DNA of 64,000 nucleotides. Origin: Rhizobium sullae. GTDB lineage: Bacteria > Pseudomonadota > Alphaproteobacteria > Rhizobiales > Rhizobiaceae. The notes under the pieces are model-generated. The model was not told the origin of the DNA, searched no databases, and saw only the letters and a program-made list of their open reading frames with translations. The translations under genes and the position numbers were made by a program. Shown here piece by piece: positions 43,569-53,018 of this stretch. Positions within the stretch are counted from its first letter, which is position 1; every line of letters starts with the position of its first letter. The stretch lies in NCBI RefSeq assembly GCF_900169785.1, contig NZ_FWER01000009.1, forward strand, positions 130,855 through 194,854. The letters run 5' to 3'.

Positions 43569-44240
43569 TTAGGTGCCCTGTTTACGGATGACGGATGGAT
43601 CGACATTCATGCGAACGTTCCCCTCGAATGTGATCACGCGCCCCTTATCCGTCATCTTGAGCGACTGCGCAACAATCGAAGCGCCGTCTTTTTGAATCTC
43701 GATAGGGTCGTCCGTTGTCATTTTGCCGCCCTTGATATCGAGCTTGGCAGATTGAAATTTCGCCGTCAGACCGTTGCTCAGCAAAATCGTGAATGGGTCT
43801 CTCAGAGCAAGGTTGTCCGTGGATCGATCATAATCGGCCGTGGCAGCCTCGACGCGGGCGATCAGATCATCGCTGACCGGCACCGCAGCCTTGATCGTTT
43901 CGAGCGTGATAAGGTTCGGATTCTTGATGTCCTGCAGCGCGCGCTCGGCAAGCATCGAATAGTTGATGCCGTCGGCATTACGGCCGGCGATCGCCGGCTT
44001 TTCCATGACGATCTTGCCGTTTTCGATCTTGGCGCCTTCGATCTTGAGGTTCTCGGGCAGGTAAGCCCGGACCATCGAGACCGCAATGAAGACAAGCGAA
44101 ATGGTGACAGCAGCGATAGGCAGCAATATCTTCAAGCGGCGGACACGTGCAGAATGGAAGAGCGCGGCCGTATAGGCGCTCTGTACGGGCCTGACAAAGG
44201 CAGGCTTCCCGCTGCTGTTCAATGTGTTGAGCATTAACAT
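43569..44240 (-). CDS. lptC: LPS export protein LptC
   Basis: 223 residues. N-terminal membrane anchor near 35-60 (KILLPIAAVTISLVFIAVSM), then the LptC beta-jellyroll (LKIEGAKIENGKIVMEKPAI, VITFEGNVRMNVDPSVIRKQ). Anchored to the inner membrane, it passes LPS from LptB2FG to LptA. First gene of lptC-lptA-lptB on the minus strand. Confidence 0.93.
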   Translation of the reverse strand: MLMLNTLNSSGKPAFVRPVQSAYTAALFHSARVRRLKILLPIAAVTISLVFIAVSMVRAYLPENLKIEGAKIENGKIVMEKPAIAGRNADGINYSMLAERALQDIKNPNLITLETIKAAVPVSDDLIARVEAATADYDRSTDNLALRDPFTILLSNGLTAKFQSAKLDIKGGKMTTDDPIEIQKDGASIVAQSLKMTDKGRVITFEGNVRMNVDPSVIRKQGT

Positions 44241-44452
44241 GTCCGTGTCTGTTGGTCGGCAACCCTATATAGGAACTATGCCCGCCAATCACAGATCGTT
44301 TCGCATTATTACACTAGCTTGCCAATATGGATTTTTTTCTGCAACTAGCAAATAAGGCATGAAAATGAAGTAAACCGGGATTTCCGAAGGGGAATGCCAC
44401 CTTATCTGATGCCATGTTGCATGAAGCCGGCGTGCCGGCTCTGGAGGACTTT

Positions 44453-45403
44453 ATGGACAGTTCGACGATCGCTGATCGCCGCAGGCTTCGCCGCAAACTC
44501 GGCTTCTGGCGCATTGCGGCGGTGGTACTCTTGGTCGCGCTCGGCTTTGCTCTTTACCAATTCATCGCAGGCGACATCGCCACACAGCGGCCGCACATCG
44601 CCCATGTGACGATTTCCGGCCTCATAACCGACGACGACGAGTTGCTTGAGAGGCTGAAGAAGATCGAAGAGAACGACCGGGTCAAAGGCGTCATCGTCTC
44701 CATTTCTTCGCCGGGGGGCACGACGTATGGCGGCGAAAAGATATTCAAGGCCATCCGGGCGATTGCTGTGAAGAAGCCGGTCGTCTCCGATGTCCGGACG
44801 CTTGCCGCTTCTGCAGGCTATATGATCGCGGCCGCCGGCGACACGATCATTGCCGGCGAAAGCTCGCTCACCGGTTCGATCGGCGTGATCTTTCAGTATC
44901 CGCAGATCCAGCCGCTGCTCGACAAGCTCGGCGTCTCGCTGCAGGAGATCAAGTCGTCGCCGCTGAAGGCAGAGCCATCGCCCTTCCATGCTGCCAGTGA
45001 AGAGGCGAAAACCATGATCAATAATATGGTCATGGACAGCTACGCCTGGTTCGTCGACCTTGTTGCCGACCGCCGCAAACTGCCGCGCGACGAGGTGCTG
45101 AAGCTCGCCGACGGCACTATTTTCACCGGCCGCCAGGCGGCGAAGGTCAAGCTCATCGACCAGGTCGGCGGCGATCCGGAGATCCGCAATTATCTCGCTA
45201 TGCGGGATGTCGGCAAAAACCTTCCGGTCGTTGACTGGGACAAGACGAGCACCACGCCTTTTCTGCTTGCGGGGGCTGTTTCCAGGCTCGCAGCTCTGCT
45301 CGGCTATGGTGATCTCGTGAGGAGCCAGGACATCGAGGGAATTCTGCCACAAAAGTTGCTCCTTGACGGGCTCGTTTCAGTTTGGCAGGTTGGCCGCGAT
45401 TGA
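44453..45403 (+). CDS. sppA: Signal peptide peptidase SppA
   Basis: 316 residues from ATG 44453, with GGAGG upstream. N-terminal membrane anchor (FWRIAAVVLLVALGFALYQF), then the S49 protease domain. Catalytic Ser of the SppA type in ESSLTGSIGVIFQYP, with a Lys further downstream in this small form; VSISSPGGTTYGGEKIF is the family signature. It degrades cleaved signal peptides in the membrane. ihfB follows by 29 bases. Confidence 0.94.
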   Translation: MDSSTIADRRRLRRKLGFWRIAAVVLLVALGFALYQFIAGDIATQRPHIAHVTISGLITDDDELLERLKKIEENDRVKGVIVSISSPGGTTYGGEKIFKAIRAIAVKKPVVSDVRTLAASAGYMIAAAGDTIIAGESSLTGSIGVIFQYPQIQPLLDKLGVSLQEIKSSPLKAEPSPFHAASEEAKTMINNMVMDSYAWFVDLVADRRKLPRDEVLKLADGTIFTGRQAAKVKLIDQVGGDPEIRNYLAMRDVGKNLPVVDWDKTSTTPFLLAGAVSRLAALLGYGDLVRSQDIEGILPQKLLLDGLVSVWQVGRD

Positions 45404-45432
45404 TAAGAAATCAATAATTTAAGGGGGCGACC

Positions 45433-45732
45433 GTGATCAAGTCGGAATTGGTGCAGATCGTTGCCGCGCGCAACCCGCATCTTTATCACCGGGATGTCGA
45501 GAATATCGTCAACGCGGTCCTCGACGAGATCACCGATGCGCTCGCAGCGGGCAACCGTGTCGAGCTTCGCGGCTTCGGTGCATTTTCTGTCAAGAACCGC
45601 CCTTCGCGCTCCGGCCGCAATCCGCGTACCGGCGACACCGTCTTCGTCGAAGAAAAATGGGTGCCCTTCTTCAAGACCGGCAAGGAGTTGCGCGAGCGGC
45701 TGAACCCCGGCCAGCCCAACCACGAGGATTGA
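45433..45732 (+). CDS. ihfB: Integration host factor subunit beta
   Basis: 99 residues, with AAGGGGG upstream. HU/IHF fold: [20 protein letters not shown], then the beta-arm signature [21 protein letters not shown] ending in RLNPG. With IhfA it bends DNA, aiding sigma-54 activation and site-specific recombination such as the island's own. It probably shares a transcript with sppA. Confidence 0.96.
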   Translation: MIKSELVQIVAARNPHLYHRDVENIVNAVLDEITDALAAGNRVELRGFGAFSVKNRPSRSGRNPRTGDTVFVEEKWVPFFKTGKELRERLNPGQPNHED

Positions 45733-45843
45733 GCTTCGTCCGGACCGCGTCGAAACCGCGCTTGAACTTCGCGCGCACCTTTCTATTCTGCTGAGCAGTC
45801 ATGCGCCGCATCGAAGCGGCGCGACCACGCGTGGAGGCCATGG

Positions 45844-46176
45844 ATGGCGAAGAAGATCATCAACCTTTTGATTTTGCTGCCGCTCGGCATCATTCTCATC
45901 GTCTTCTGTGTTGCTAACCGGCAGAGCGTGACGCTGGCATTCAACCCCTTCCGGCCCGACGATCAGGTTCTTGCGCTTTCTGCGCCTTTCTTCGTGTTCA
46001 TCTTCATCGCGTTGATTATCGGCATGCTGATAGGCTCGGCCGCCACATGGTTCGCCCAGAGCAAACACCGCAAGCGCGCGAAAGTCGAGGCGAAAGAAGC
46101 CGTTCGCTGGCAGAGCGAGGCGGATCGGCACAAGAGCCGCGCGGAGGAGATCGCCGGCCAATTGCCCTCCCGCTGA
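45844..46176 (+). CDS. LapA-domain (DUF1049) membrane protein
   Basis: 110 residues from ATG 45844, six bases after GGAGG. Two membrane segments (LLILLPLGIILIVFCVA and FFVFIFIALIIGMLIGSA) and a charged coiled-coil tail, the LapA/YciS layout. In E. coli a related protein helps control LPS synthesis with LapB; no LapB is seen here. The family identity is good, the role inferred. Confidence 0.85.
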   Translation: MAKKIINLLILLPLGIILIVFCVANRQSVTLAFNPFRPDDQVLALSAPFFVFIFIALIIGMLIGSAATWFAQSKHRKRAKVEAKEAVRWQSEADRHKSRAEEIAGQLPSR

Positions 46177-46183
46177 TCGAGCA

Positions 46184-46618
46184 TCAGGCAGGAATGAAGC
46201 TCAGTTCCTCGTAGTCGCCTTCGGCGGACGTGCCATTGCCAGTGACCACAAAGCCGCGGCCGGCATAGAATGTCTTGGCGCTTCTGTTGTTGACCAAACA
46301 CTTCAACCGGTATCTACGACGCGGCCACCCCGGCAAAGCCTTCAGCAGCGCGGTACCGACACCCTCCCCCTGCCATTCCTTGCGAATGTAGAGCATGTGG
46401 ATGAAATCATCCGCGGGCCAGAGTGTCATGAAGCCGGCAATCTCGCCCTCCGGCGCTTCGGCGACCCAGACAATTTCACCCTGCGAATGCGCGAGGAAAT
46501 CCTCATGGCGAAATTTGCCGGGATCGACCCAAGTAAAGGTCTGCCTGCGCACGTTGAGATAGATATCGCTGAGCTGCCCGTTGTCTGAAGGGCGCGAATT
46601 TCTGACTGTGTATTTCAT
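46184..46618 (-). CDS. GNAT-family acetyltransferase
   Basis: 144 residues. GNAT acetyl-CoA motif: FIHMLYIRKEWQGEGVGTAL, then LLKALPGW; also IVWVAEAPEGEIAGFMTLWP. The substrate is not evident. Convergent with the LapA-like gene and next to the CoxG-like gene. Confidence 0.88.
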   Translation of the reverse strand: MKYTVRNSRPSDNGQLSDIYLNVRRQTFTWVDPGKFRHEDFLAHSQGEIVWVAEAPEGEIAGFMTLWPADDFIHMLYIRKEWQGEGVGTALLKALPGWPRRRYRLKCLVNNRSAKTFYAGRGFVVTGNGTSAEGDYEELSFIPA

Positions 46619-46664
46619 AGATGCGACTTAGAATAGGCCGAAGACCGTGCCAAGCCTGGAGCCG

Positions 46665-47117
46665 CTATTGCGCAGCCTTTTCGCTGACGACCGTATTGAA
46701 ATCCGAGAAGAACTGCTGCGCAAGCTTTTGCGAGGTCGAATCCACCAGCCGCGCTCCAAGCTGGGCAAGCTTGCCGCCGACATGTGCTTTGACCGCATAT
46801 TGCAGCACTGTCTCGGCACCTTCCGCCGTCAAGGTGACGTCGGCCCCGCCCTTGGCAAAGCCTGCTACGCCGCCCTTTCCCTCACCCGAGATCGTGTAGC
46901 TCTCAGGCGCGTTGACATTTGTCAGTGTCACCTCACCGTTGAAGGTCGCCGAAACGGGGCCGATCTTGACCTTGACGACCGCCGCAAGCTCGGTTGGCGA
47001 CTTCATCTCCAGGCTTTGACAGCCGGGGATGCATCGCTTCAAGACTTCTGGATCATTCAAGGCTATCCACACCGCATCGCGCGGTGCATTGATACGTTCC
47101 TCGCCAGTCATGTCCAT
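46665..47117 (-). CDS. CoxG-like SRPBCC-domain protein
   Basis: 150 residues from ATG 47117, with GGGAGG seven bases upstream; the longer frame is not needed. MDMTGEERINAPRDAVWIAL, then IPGCQSLEMKSPTELAAVVK is the beginning of CoxG proteins, which attach CO dehydrogenase to membranes. The motif GGKLAQLGARLVDSTSQKLA is also characteristic. No cox structural genes are visible here, so it may serve another molybdenum hydroxylase, as is common. Confidence 0.87.
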   Translation of the reverse strand: MDMTGEERINAPRDAVWIALNDPEVLKRCIPGCQSLEMKSPTELAAVVKVKIGPVSATFNGEVTLTNVNAPESYTISGEGKGGVAGFAKGGADVTLTAEGAETVLQYAVKAHVGGKLAQLGARLVDSTSQKLAQQFFSDFNTVVSEKAAQ

Positions 47118-47232
47118 ACGAAACCCTCCCGTTCCATTTCTCCAAACTATCACAGCCGGAAAGCACTTTGCCAAGGTGGCAGGGGAATGCTATTTGCACG
47201 GGCTCCATCAAACTTAAGACGCGGAAAACACG

Positions 47233-48330
47233 TTGAGACAGAAAGAGCGCCGGCCGAGCCATAAGCTGCAGCCTGCCGGCTCCCCTGGCAATCGCCGTAA
47301 TGACGAGCACTCGAGCCGCCCGCCAAAAGCGGTTAAACCTCTAGCCGCACGGGAGACCGCGCGAGAGGCAGCCGCGCCTGCTGCAAGCGAGCGGCCGTTG
47401 AAGAACCGCGCCGGCGACCGTCCTCATGAGCGCGTTCCTGTTATTCTGGAATCCCTCGGCGCAGGCGATTTTCACCTCATCGACAGCGGCAACGGCCTGA
47501 AGCTCGAACAATACGGCCCCTATCGCATCGTCCGACCCGAGGGTCAGGCGCTCTGGCAACCATCGCTGGCAGCCCATGTCTGGGAAAAGGCCGACGCGAT
47601 CTTTACCGGCGATACGGACGAGGAAGGCACTGGCCGCTGGCGCTTTCCGAAGGAGGCGCTTGGCGAGACCTGGCCATTGAACCTCTTGGACGTAGATTTT
47701 TACGGGCGTTTCACGTCCTTCCGCCACGTAGGCGTCTTTCCCGAGCAGATCGTCCACTGGAGCTGGATGAAGGAGCGGGTCGAGGCGGCCGGGCGGCCGC
47801 TGAAGGTGCTGAACCTCTTCGGCTATACCGGCGTTGCATCGCTGGTTGCGGCAGCGGCCGGCGCGGAAGTCACCCATGTCGACGCCTCCAAGAAGGCGAT
47901 CGGCTGGGCGCGTGAAAATCAGGCGCTTGGCCGCATGGAAAAGCTGCCGATCCGGTGGATTTGCGAAGACGCGATGAAGTTCATCCTCCGCGAGGAACGC
48001 CGCGGCAACACCTACGACATCATCCTCACCGATCCGCCCAAATTCGGCCGCGGCCCGAACGGCGAGGTCTGGCATCTCTTCGAACACCTGCCATTGATGC
48101 TCGATGTCTGCCGCGATATCCTGTCACCGCAGGCGCTCGGCCTGGTGCTGACCGCCTATTCCATCCGTGCAAGCTTCTATTCGATCCACGAATTAATGCG
48201 AGAGACGATGCGCGGCGCAGGCGGCGTAGTGGAATCCGGCGAGCTCGTGATTCGCGAGGCGGGCCTTGACGGCAAGACGAAGGGCCGCGCGCTATCGACC
48301 TCCCTCTTCTCCCGCTGGGTGCCGAAATGA
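47233..48330 (+). CDS. Class I SAM-dependent RNA methyltransferase (RlmI-like)
   Basis: 365 residues. The start at TTG 47233 is tentative; the N-terminal 70 residues are basic and low-complexity (RPSHKLQPAGSPGNRRNDEH). SAM motif I VLNLFGYTGVASLVAAAAGA, motif II VTHVDASKKAIGWARENQAL, catalytic DPPKFGRG, all as in the RlmI/RlmKL C-terminal domain. It overlaps the SpoU-type gene by four bases. Probably modifies 23S rRNA; target uncertain. Confidence 0.88.
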   Translation: MRQKERRPSHKLQPAGSPGNRRNDEHSSRPPKAVKPLAARETAREAAAPAASERPLKNRAGDRPHERVPVILESLGAGDFHLIDSGNGLKLEQYGPYRIVRPEGQALWQPSLAAHVWEKADAIFTGDTDEEGTGRWRFPKEALGETWPLNLLDVDFYGRFTSFRHVGVFPEQIVHWSWMKERVEAAGRPLKVLNLFGYTGVASLVAAAAGAEVTHVDASKKAIGWARENQALGRMEKLPIRWICEDAMKFILREERRGNTYDIILTDPPKFGRGPNGEVWHLFEHLPLMLDVCRDILSPQALGLVLTAYSIRASFYSIHELMRETMRGAGGVVESGELVIREAGLDGKTKGRALSTSLFSRWVPK

Positions 48331-49187
48331 GCCATGAAAATCGGGGCCACGGCCCGCATAAGGTCGGACATGTGAAAGAGGTTACCTCGCTTGCCAATCC
48401 GATCATCAAGGACATCAAGGCGCTGACCAACAAGAAGTCGCGCGAGGAGAGCGGCACCTTCATGGCGGAGGGCCTGAAACTGGTGATCGACGCGATCGAG
48501 CTCGGCTGGACGATCCGCACGCTGGTTTATGCCAAGGCCGCCAAGGGCAAACCGCTGGTCGAGCAGATGGCGGCAAAAACCGTTGCGTCCGGCGGCCTCG
48601 TTCTCGAAGTCAGTGAAAAGGTCATTTCCTCGGTCACGCGGCGGGACAATCCGCAGATGGTGGTCGGCATTTTCGAGAGCCGCTGGAAGCCGCTGAAGGA
48701 CATTCGCCCGAAGGATGGAGAGACCTGGATTGCTCTGGACCGTGTGCGCGATCCCGGCAATCTCGGTACGATCATCCGCACGGCGGATGCCGCAGGCGCC
48801 TCCGGAGTTATCCTCGTCGGGGAAACGACCGACCCGTTTTCCCTTGAAACCGTGCGCGCCACGATGGGCTCCGTCTTCGCCGTGCCCGTCGCCAAGACGA
48901 CGCCTGAGGAATTCATCAGCTGGAAGAAATCTGCCGGCGTGTCCGTCGTCGCCACGCACCTTGCAGGCTCCGTCGATTACCGCACGATCGATTACAAAAA
49001 GAAGCCAGTCGTTCTCCTGATGGGCAACGAGCAGTCCGGCCTGCCGGATCAGCTGGCCAAGGAGGCCGATGCACTTGCGCGTATCCCGCAGCAGGGACGC
49101 GCGGACTCCCTCAATCTCGCCGTCGCCAGTGGCGTGATGCTTTTCGAAGCGCGCCGCCATCTCCTTTCACTTTCCGAGGGCAAATGA
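48327..49187 (+). CDS. SpoU/TrmH-family RNA methyltransferase
   Basis: 286 residues. SPOUT knot motifs: [36 protein letters not shown], and [20 protein letters not shown]; the N-terminal substrate-binding part [18 protein letters not shown] is present. Probably 2'-O-methylates rRNA or tRNA ribose. It is translated in a chain of four-base overlaps, from the upstream methyltransferase and into lspA. Confidence 0.93.
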   Translation: MSHENRGHGPHKVGHVKEVTSLANPIIKDIKALTNKKSREESGTFMAEGLKLVIDAIELGWTIRTLVYAKAAKGKPLVEQMAAKTVASGGLVLEVSEKVISSVTRRDNPQMVVGIFESRWKPLKDIRPKDGETWIALDRVRDPGNLGTIIRTADAAGASGVILVGETTDPFSLETVRATMGSVFAVPVAKTTPEEFISWKKSAGVSVVATHLAGSVDYRTIDYKKKPVVLLMGNEQSGLPDQLAKEADALARIPQQGRADSLNLAVASGVMLFEARRHLLSLSEGK

Positions 49188-49687
49188 TCGAAAAGATGCT
49201 TGACCGTCCGGCGCTCTTCTCGCGCCCGGCGCCGATCCTGATCTTCATTCTCATCGCAGTCGTCATCGACCAGGTCGTCAAGATCGCGGTCGATCGCTAT
49301 TTGCCGCTTCAGGAAGCCGTGCCGGTGATCCCAATGCTGGCGCTCTACCGCACCTACAATCTGGGCGTCGCCTTTTCGATGCTGTCGGGCATGGACGGCT
49401 GGTTCATCGTCGGCATGCGGCTCGTTATCGTGGCCTTCGTTCTCTGGCTCTGGCATCGGACCTCGAAGGACCGTTGGATTGCGCATATCGGTTTTGCGCT
49501 GATCATCGCCGGTGCGCTCGGCAATCTGATCGACCGCTTCCTCTACGGCCACGTCATCGACTACATTCTCTTCCACACCGAAAGCTGGTCCTTCGCCGTC
49601 TTCAATCTCGCCGACAGCTTCATCACGGTCGGTGCCGGCTGCGTCATTCTCGATGAGCTTCTGCAGCCGAAAAAGACGGAAAGCTAA
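49184..49687 (+). CDS. lspA: Lipoprotein signal peptidase II
   Basis: 167 residues, four membrane segments. Catalytic aspartates fit the conserved motifs [16 protein letters not shown] (first) and [14 protein letters not shown] (second). It cleaves prolipoprotein signals next to the diacylated Cys, and would process the lipoprotein in the element. It overlaps the SpoU gene by four bases. Confidence 0.97.
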   Translation: MIEKMLDRPALFSRPAPILIFILIAVVIDQVVKIAVDRYLPLQEAVPVIPMLALYRTYNLGVAFSMLSGMDGWFIVGMRLVIVAFVLWLWHRTSKDRWIAHIGFALIIAGALGNLIDRFLYGHVIDYILFHTESWSFAVFNLADSFITVGAGCVILDELLQPKKTES

Positions 49688-49742
49688 AATCTTACGCTTT
49701 TCCTGAAGGCATTCGGAACGGCGCATATGTTAGCCAGCAATT

Positions 49743-51980
49743 ATGCACAGTCTGGCCCAATTGCACGAACGTCTCGCCGCCGCATTCGGCGCGGCCGCCA
49801 AACCGCATGATCCGCGGGCCGCAGACGATGTTTTGCCGCCGGCGCCAGCCGCCCCAAAGCAAAAGCATCCGCTGCGCACCCTTCTCTTTTACTGGCTCGG
49901 CGGCCTTGGCCTTCTTGCTGCGATCGCACTCCTTGCACTCGGGCAAGCGGGCGGACCTCCGCTGCTTTCCGCCGGCCTTGCGATCCTTGCCGTAGCGCTT
50001 GTCGGTTATGCATTGCTGGTGAAGCCGCGCCAGCGGGCCGGCAATCGGCCGCAAGCAATTGATGCAGCTGAACTTTTCGCCAATGTTCATGACGCCCTCG
50101 GCGACATAACGGTTACTCGTACCATCGATCGGCGGATCATCGGCGCCAATGCCACCTTTCGCCGGCTGACGGGCCGCCTGAAGCCGGAAGGCCAGACTTG
50201 CGAAGAAATCGGCATCGCCTTCCGCCCTGGCGCTGAGCCATATCGTTTCGATGTTGAGATCTCGACGCCGGAAGGCCAGCGCATCTTCGTCTGGCATGAT
50301 GTCGTCACCCGCGATCCATCGAACGGCCGTCTGCTACTGCAGAGCGTCGCCCGTGACGTGACCGCCGAACATCTTTCAGCGCAGGCGCGCGAGGAGGCGC
50401 GCCAAAAGGCCGAATACAACAGTGCTGCAAAATCCCGCTTGCTCGCGACCGTCAGCCACGAGATCCGAACGCCACTGTCCGGCATCCTCGGGATGACTCA
50501 CCTGCTTACGCAAGCGCAAATGACCCAGGAGCAGCAGAACTATATCGAGGGCATCCGTCAGTCAGGTCATGCGCTGACCCAACTTGTCGAAGACCTCCTC
50601 GATTTCTCGACGATCGAGGTCGGCCGCTTCCAGCTTCGTCCACGCACCGAATCGCTGCGCCAGCTACTGGAAAGCGTCGTCGAGATGCTGGCACATCGCG
50701 CCCACGAAAAAGGCATCGAGATCGGTGCGACGGTCTCTTCCGACGTGCCGGAATTCATGAGTTTCGATCCGGCACGACTGCGCCAAGTGCTCTTTAACGT
50801 CATCGGCAATGCAGTGAAGTTCACCCGGGCGGGCGGCGTCTTCATCCGCGTATCCTTGCGCGGTGACGACCTCATGATCACGGTGACAGACACCGGCCCG
50901 GGGATGACCGCGGAAGAGCAGGCCCGGATCTTCGGCGAATTCGAGCAGGGGGGAACCATGATGGAAAAGAGCGGCGGCACCGGGCTCGGGCTCACCATCT
51001 CCGCTCGCATCATGCGCGAATTCGGCGGTTCGCTGACCGTCGCCAGCGAAAAGGGCAAGGGCAGCGAATTCACGATCTGCTTTCCTGCAACCATTCCAGT
51101 AGAGGCTCGCGGCAGCTTCAAATCGCTGCTTGCCGGCAATATCGTGGTGCTTCTTGCGCCGGCTGGTGCCGCCCGCGCCGCAATCGCCGAGACCATCGTC
51201 GCGCTCGGCGGCGATTGCCATCTGGTGGCCGACGGCGAAAAAGCCCGGGAGACGCTTCTCAACATTGCGGGTAAGGGCCACCGCCCGACGGATATCATCA
51301 TCGATCACCGCATGTCTGCCGAATTTACCGAACATCTTGCTGACCGCGTTGAAATTGCCGCGCTTGGCCTGCGCAAGACCCTTCTCGTCAATCCGGAAGA
51401 GCGTAACGCCTATCCGCTTGATCTCTTCGATGCCTGGCTTATCCGGCCCCTTCGCGAGCAATCGCTGATCGACGTGCTGCGTGGACGCATGCGCGGTATG
51501 GAAAAGCGCGATGCGCTTAACGACAACCAGCCTGGCTTCACCGCCGCCATTCCCGAAGCGAATATGCCGGGCGGGCTGAACATCCTGCTCGGAGAAGACG
51601 ACCCGATCAATGCGATGCTCGTCCGTGCCATGCTGGAGAAGGGCGGACACAAGGTTCAGCATGTCGAAGACTTCGAGACCTTGCTGGATTGCGCACTTGC
51701 CGAAGGCAGCACTCGGCCCGACATCATCATCAGCGATCTCGCGATGCCGGGCGGCGAAGGAGTTGAAATGATTGGCCGGCTGCGCGGTCATGAGCGGCGG
51801 CTGCAAGTCGTTCCGGTGCCCGTCATTGTTCTGACCGCCGACAAACGCGACGAGTCGCGCCGTCAGGTCTTGCTTGCCGGTGCAAACCGCGTGATGCTGA
51901 AACCTGTCGATCCGATCCGGCTACTGACGGAAGTCCATGCCGTGGCAGCCCTTTCCGCCCGCCGAGCCGAAGCGCTCTGA
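49743..51980 (+). CDS. Hybrid histidine kinase with two receiver domains (first degenerate)
   Basis: 745 residues. Two membrane segments (about 46-66 and 72-93) with almost no periplasmic part, a PAS-like region about 105-205, then HisKA with H239 (ATVSHEIRTPLSG), HATPase (N-box VIGNAVKFTRAGG, G1 DTGPGM, G2 GGTGLGLTIS). The receiver near 460-590 keeps an Asp (IIIDHRMS) but has Arg in place of the conserved Lys (LIRPLREQ), so it looks degenerate. The C-terminal receiver is canonical: EDD, D665 in ISDLAMPG, LTAD and LKPVD. It reads as a phosphorelay input; its phosphotransferase is elsewhere. Confidence 0.9.
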   Translation: MHSLAQLHERLAAAFGAAAKPHDPRAADDVLPPAPAAPKQKHPLRTLLFYWLGGLGLLAAIALLALGQAGGPPLLSAGLAILAVALVGYALLVKPRQRAGNRPQAIDAAELFANVHDALGDITVTRTIDRRIIGANATFRRLTGRLKPEGQTCEEIGIAFRPGAEPYRFDVEISTPEGQRIFVWHDVVTRDPSNGRLLLQSVARDVTAEHLSAQAREEARQKAEYNSAAKSRLLATVSHEIRTPLSGILGMTHLLTQAQMTQEQQNYIEGIRQSGHALTQLVEDLLDFSTIEVGRFQLRPRTESLRQLLESVVEMLAHRAHEKGIEIGATVSSDVPEFMSFDPARLRQVLFNVIGNAVKFTRAGGVFIRVSLRGDDLMITVTDTGPGMTAEEQARIFGEFEQGGTMMEKSGGTGLGLTISARIMREFGGSLTVASEKGKGSEFTICFPATIPVEARGSFKSLLAGNIVVLLAPAGAARAAIAETIVALGGDCHLVADGEKARETLLNIAGKGHRPTDIIIDHRMSAEFTEHLADRVEIAALGLRKTLLVNPEERNAYPLDLFDAWLIRPLREQSLIDVLRGRMRGMEKRDALNDNQPGFTAAIPEANMPGGLNILLGEDDPINAMLVRAMLEKGGHKVQHVEDFETLLDCALAEGSTRPDIIISDLAMPGGEGVEMIGRLRGHERRLQVVPVPVIVLTADKRDESRRQVLLAGANRVMLKPVDPIRLLTEVHAVAALSARRAEAL

Positions 51981-52082
51981 GCGGGGTGACATAAGCGTCA
52001 TTTTTCCGTAAAGTCCATGTCACTTTCCTGTCGCATAGAAGTGTTTTATGACGCGTTATGAGCCGGCAACGGGAGAATCATC

Positions 52083-52958
52083 ATGTCCATCGACATCCTT
52101 AATCGCGACACAACGGCGGAGGTTTCTCGGCCTGCAGCGCCCGTCGCGCCGAAGGAAGGCGACGTCCTTGGCCGCATCGGCAACCTGGAGACCCGCCTTG
52201 CCCGCACTGCTCGCGAGATCGATGCTGCGCAGCATGTGCGTTACCGCGTTTTCGTTCAGGAAATGCAGGCGCAGCTTCCGCCAGAGGCCATGCGCCGCGA
52301 ACGCGACGTCGACGCTTACGATGCATTCTGCGATCACCTTCTCGTTCTCGACCGGTCGATCGAAGGCGACAGCGAAGACCAGATCGTCGGCACTTACCGC
52401 CTGCTGCGCCAGGAGGTGGCGATGGCAAATGGCGGTTTTTACTCGGCTTCCGAATTCGCGATCGGCGAGCTTCTTGCTCGCCATCCGGACAAGCGCTTCA
52501 TGGAACTCGGCCGCTCCTGCGTGCTGCCGGAATACCGCACGAAGCGCACAGTGGAACTTCTCTGGCAGGGCAACTGGGCCTATGCCCTGAGGCATGGCAT
52601 GAGCGCCATGTTCGGCTGCGCTTCCTTCCCGGGTGTGCACCCTGAGAGCCATGCGTTGGCACTTTCCTTCCTGCATCACACAGTCCTCGCCAAGGACGAA
52701 TGGGCGGTTGGCGCTCTGCCGGATCTGGCCCGGAGCATGGATCTGATGCCGCCGGAAGCCGTTAATCCGAAGAAGGCGCTGATGGCGCTTCCACCGCTGA
52801 TCAAGGGCTATCTCCGCCTCGGCGCGATGGTCGGCTCCACGGCGGTGGTAGACCATGCGTTCAACACGACGGACGTACTAATCGTGCTGCCAATTTCCAG
52901 CATCTCAGATCGGTATCTGAATTACTACGGCGCCGACGCCGGCCGCTTCGCGAGCTGA
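52083..52958 (+). CDS. olsB: L-ornithine N-acyltransferase (OlsB-like)
   Basis: 291 residues, GNAT fold of the OlsB/hemolysin-like acyltransferase family: AQHVRYRVFVQEMQAQLPPE, then VDAYDAFCDHLLVLD, GTYRLLRQEVAMANGGFYSA, FMELGRSCVLPEYRTKRTVE and LWQGNWAYALRHGMSAMFGC. OlsB makes lyso-ornithine lipid from ornithine and 3-hydroxyacyl-ACP; rhizobia use these phosphorus-free membrane lipids under phosphate limitation. olsA is not in the window, so the final acylation is encoded elsewhere. Close homologues without this activity exist. Confidence 0.85.
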   Translation: MSIDILNRDTTAEVSRPAAPVAPKEGDVLGRIGNLETRLARTAREIDAAQHVRYRVFVQEMQAQLPPEAMRRERDVDAYDAFCDHLLVLDRSIEGDSEDQIVGTYRLLRQEVAMANGGFYSASEFAIGELLARHPDKRFMELGRSCVLPEYRTKRTVELLWQGNWAYALRHGMSAMFGCASFPGVHPESHALALSFLHHTVLAKDEWAVGALPDLARSMDLMPPEAVNPKKALMALPPLIKGYLRLGAMVGSTAVVDHAFNTTDVLIVLPISSISDRYLNYYGADAGRFAS

Positions 52959-52976
52959 TTTTTCAGAAATTCAATC

Positions 52977-53012
52977 AAAGCTCGCCCCGAAAATTCGAGG
53001 CGAGCTTTTTTG
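52977..53012 (+). terminator. Terminator after olsB
   Basis: AAAGCTCGCC pairs with GGCGAGCTTT (10 bp) around a 12-base loop, followed by TTTTTTGTT. It also lies at the 3' end of the convergent malic enzyme gene. Confidence 0.88.
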
Positions 53013-53018
53013 TTGCCA

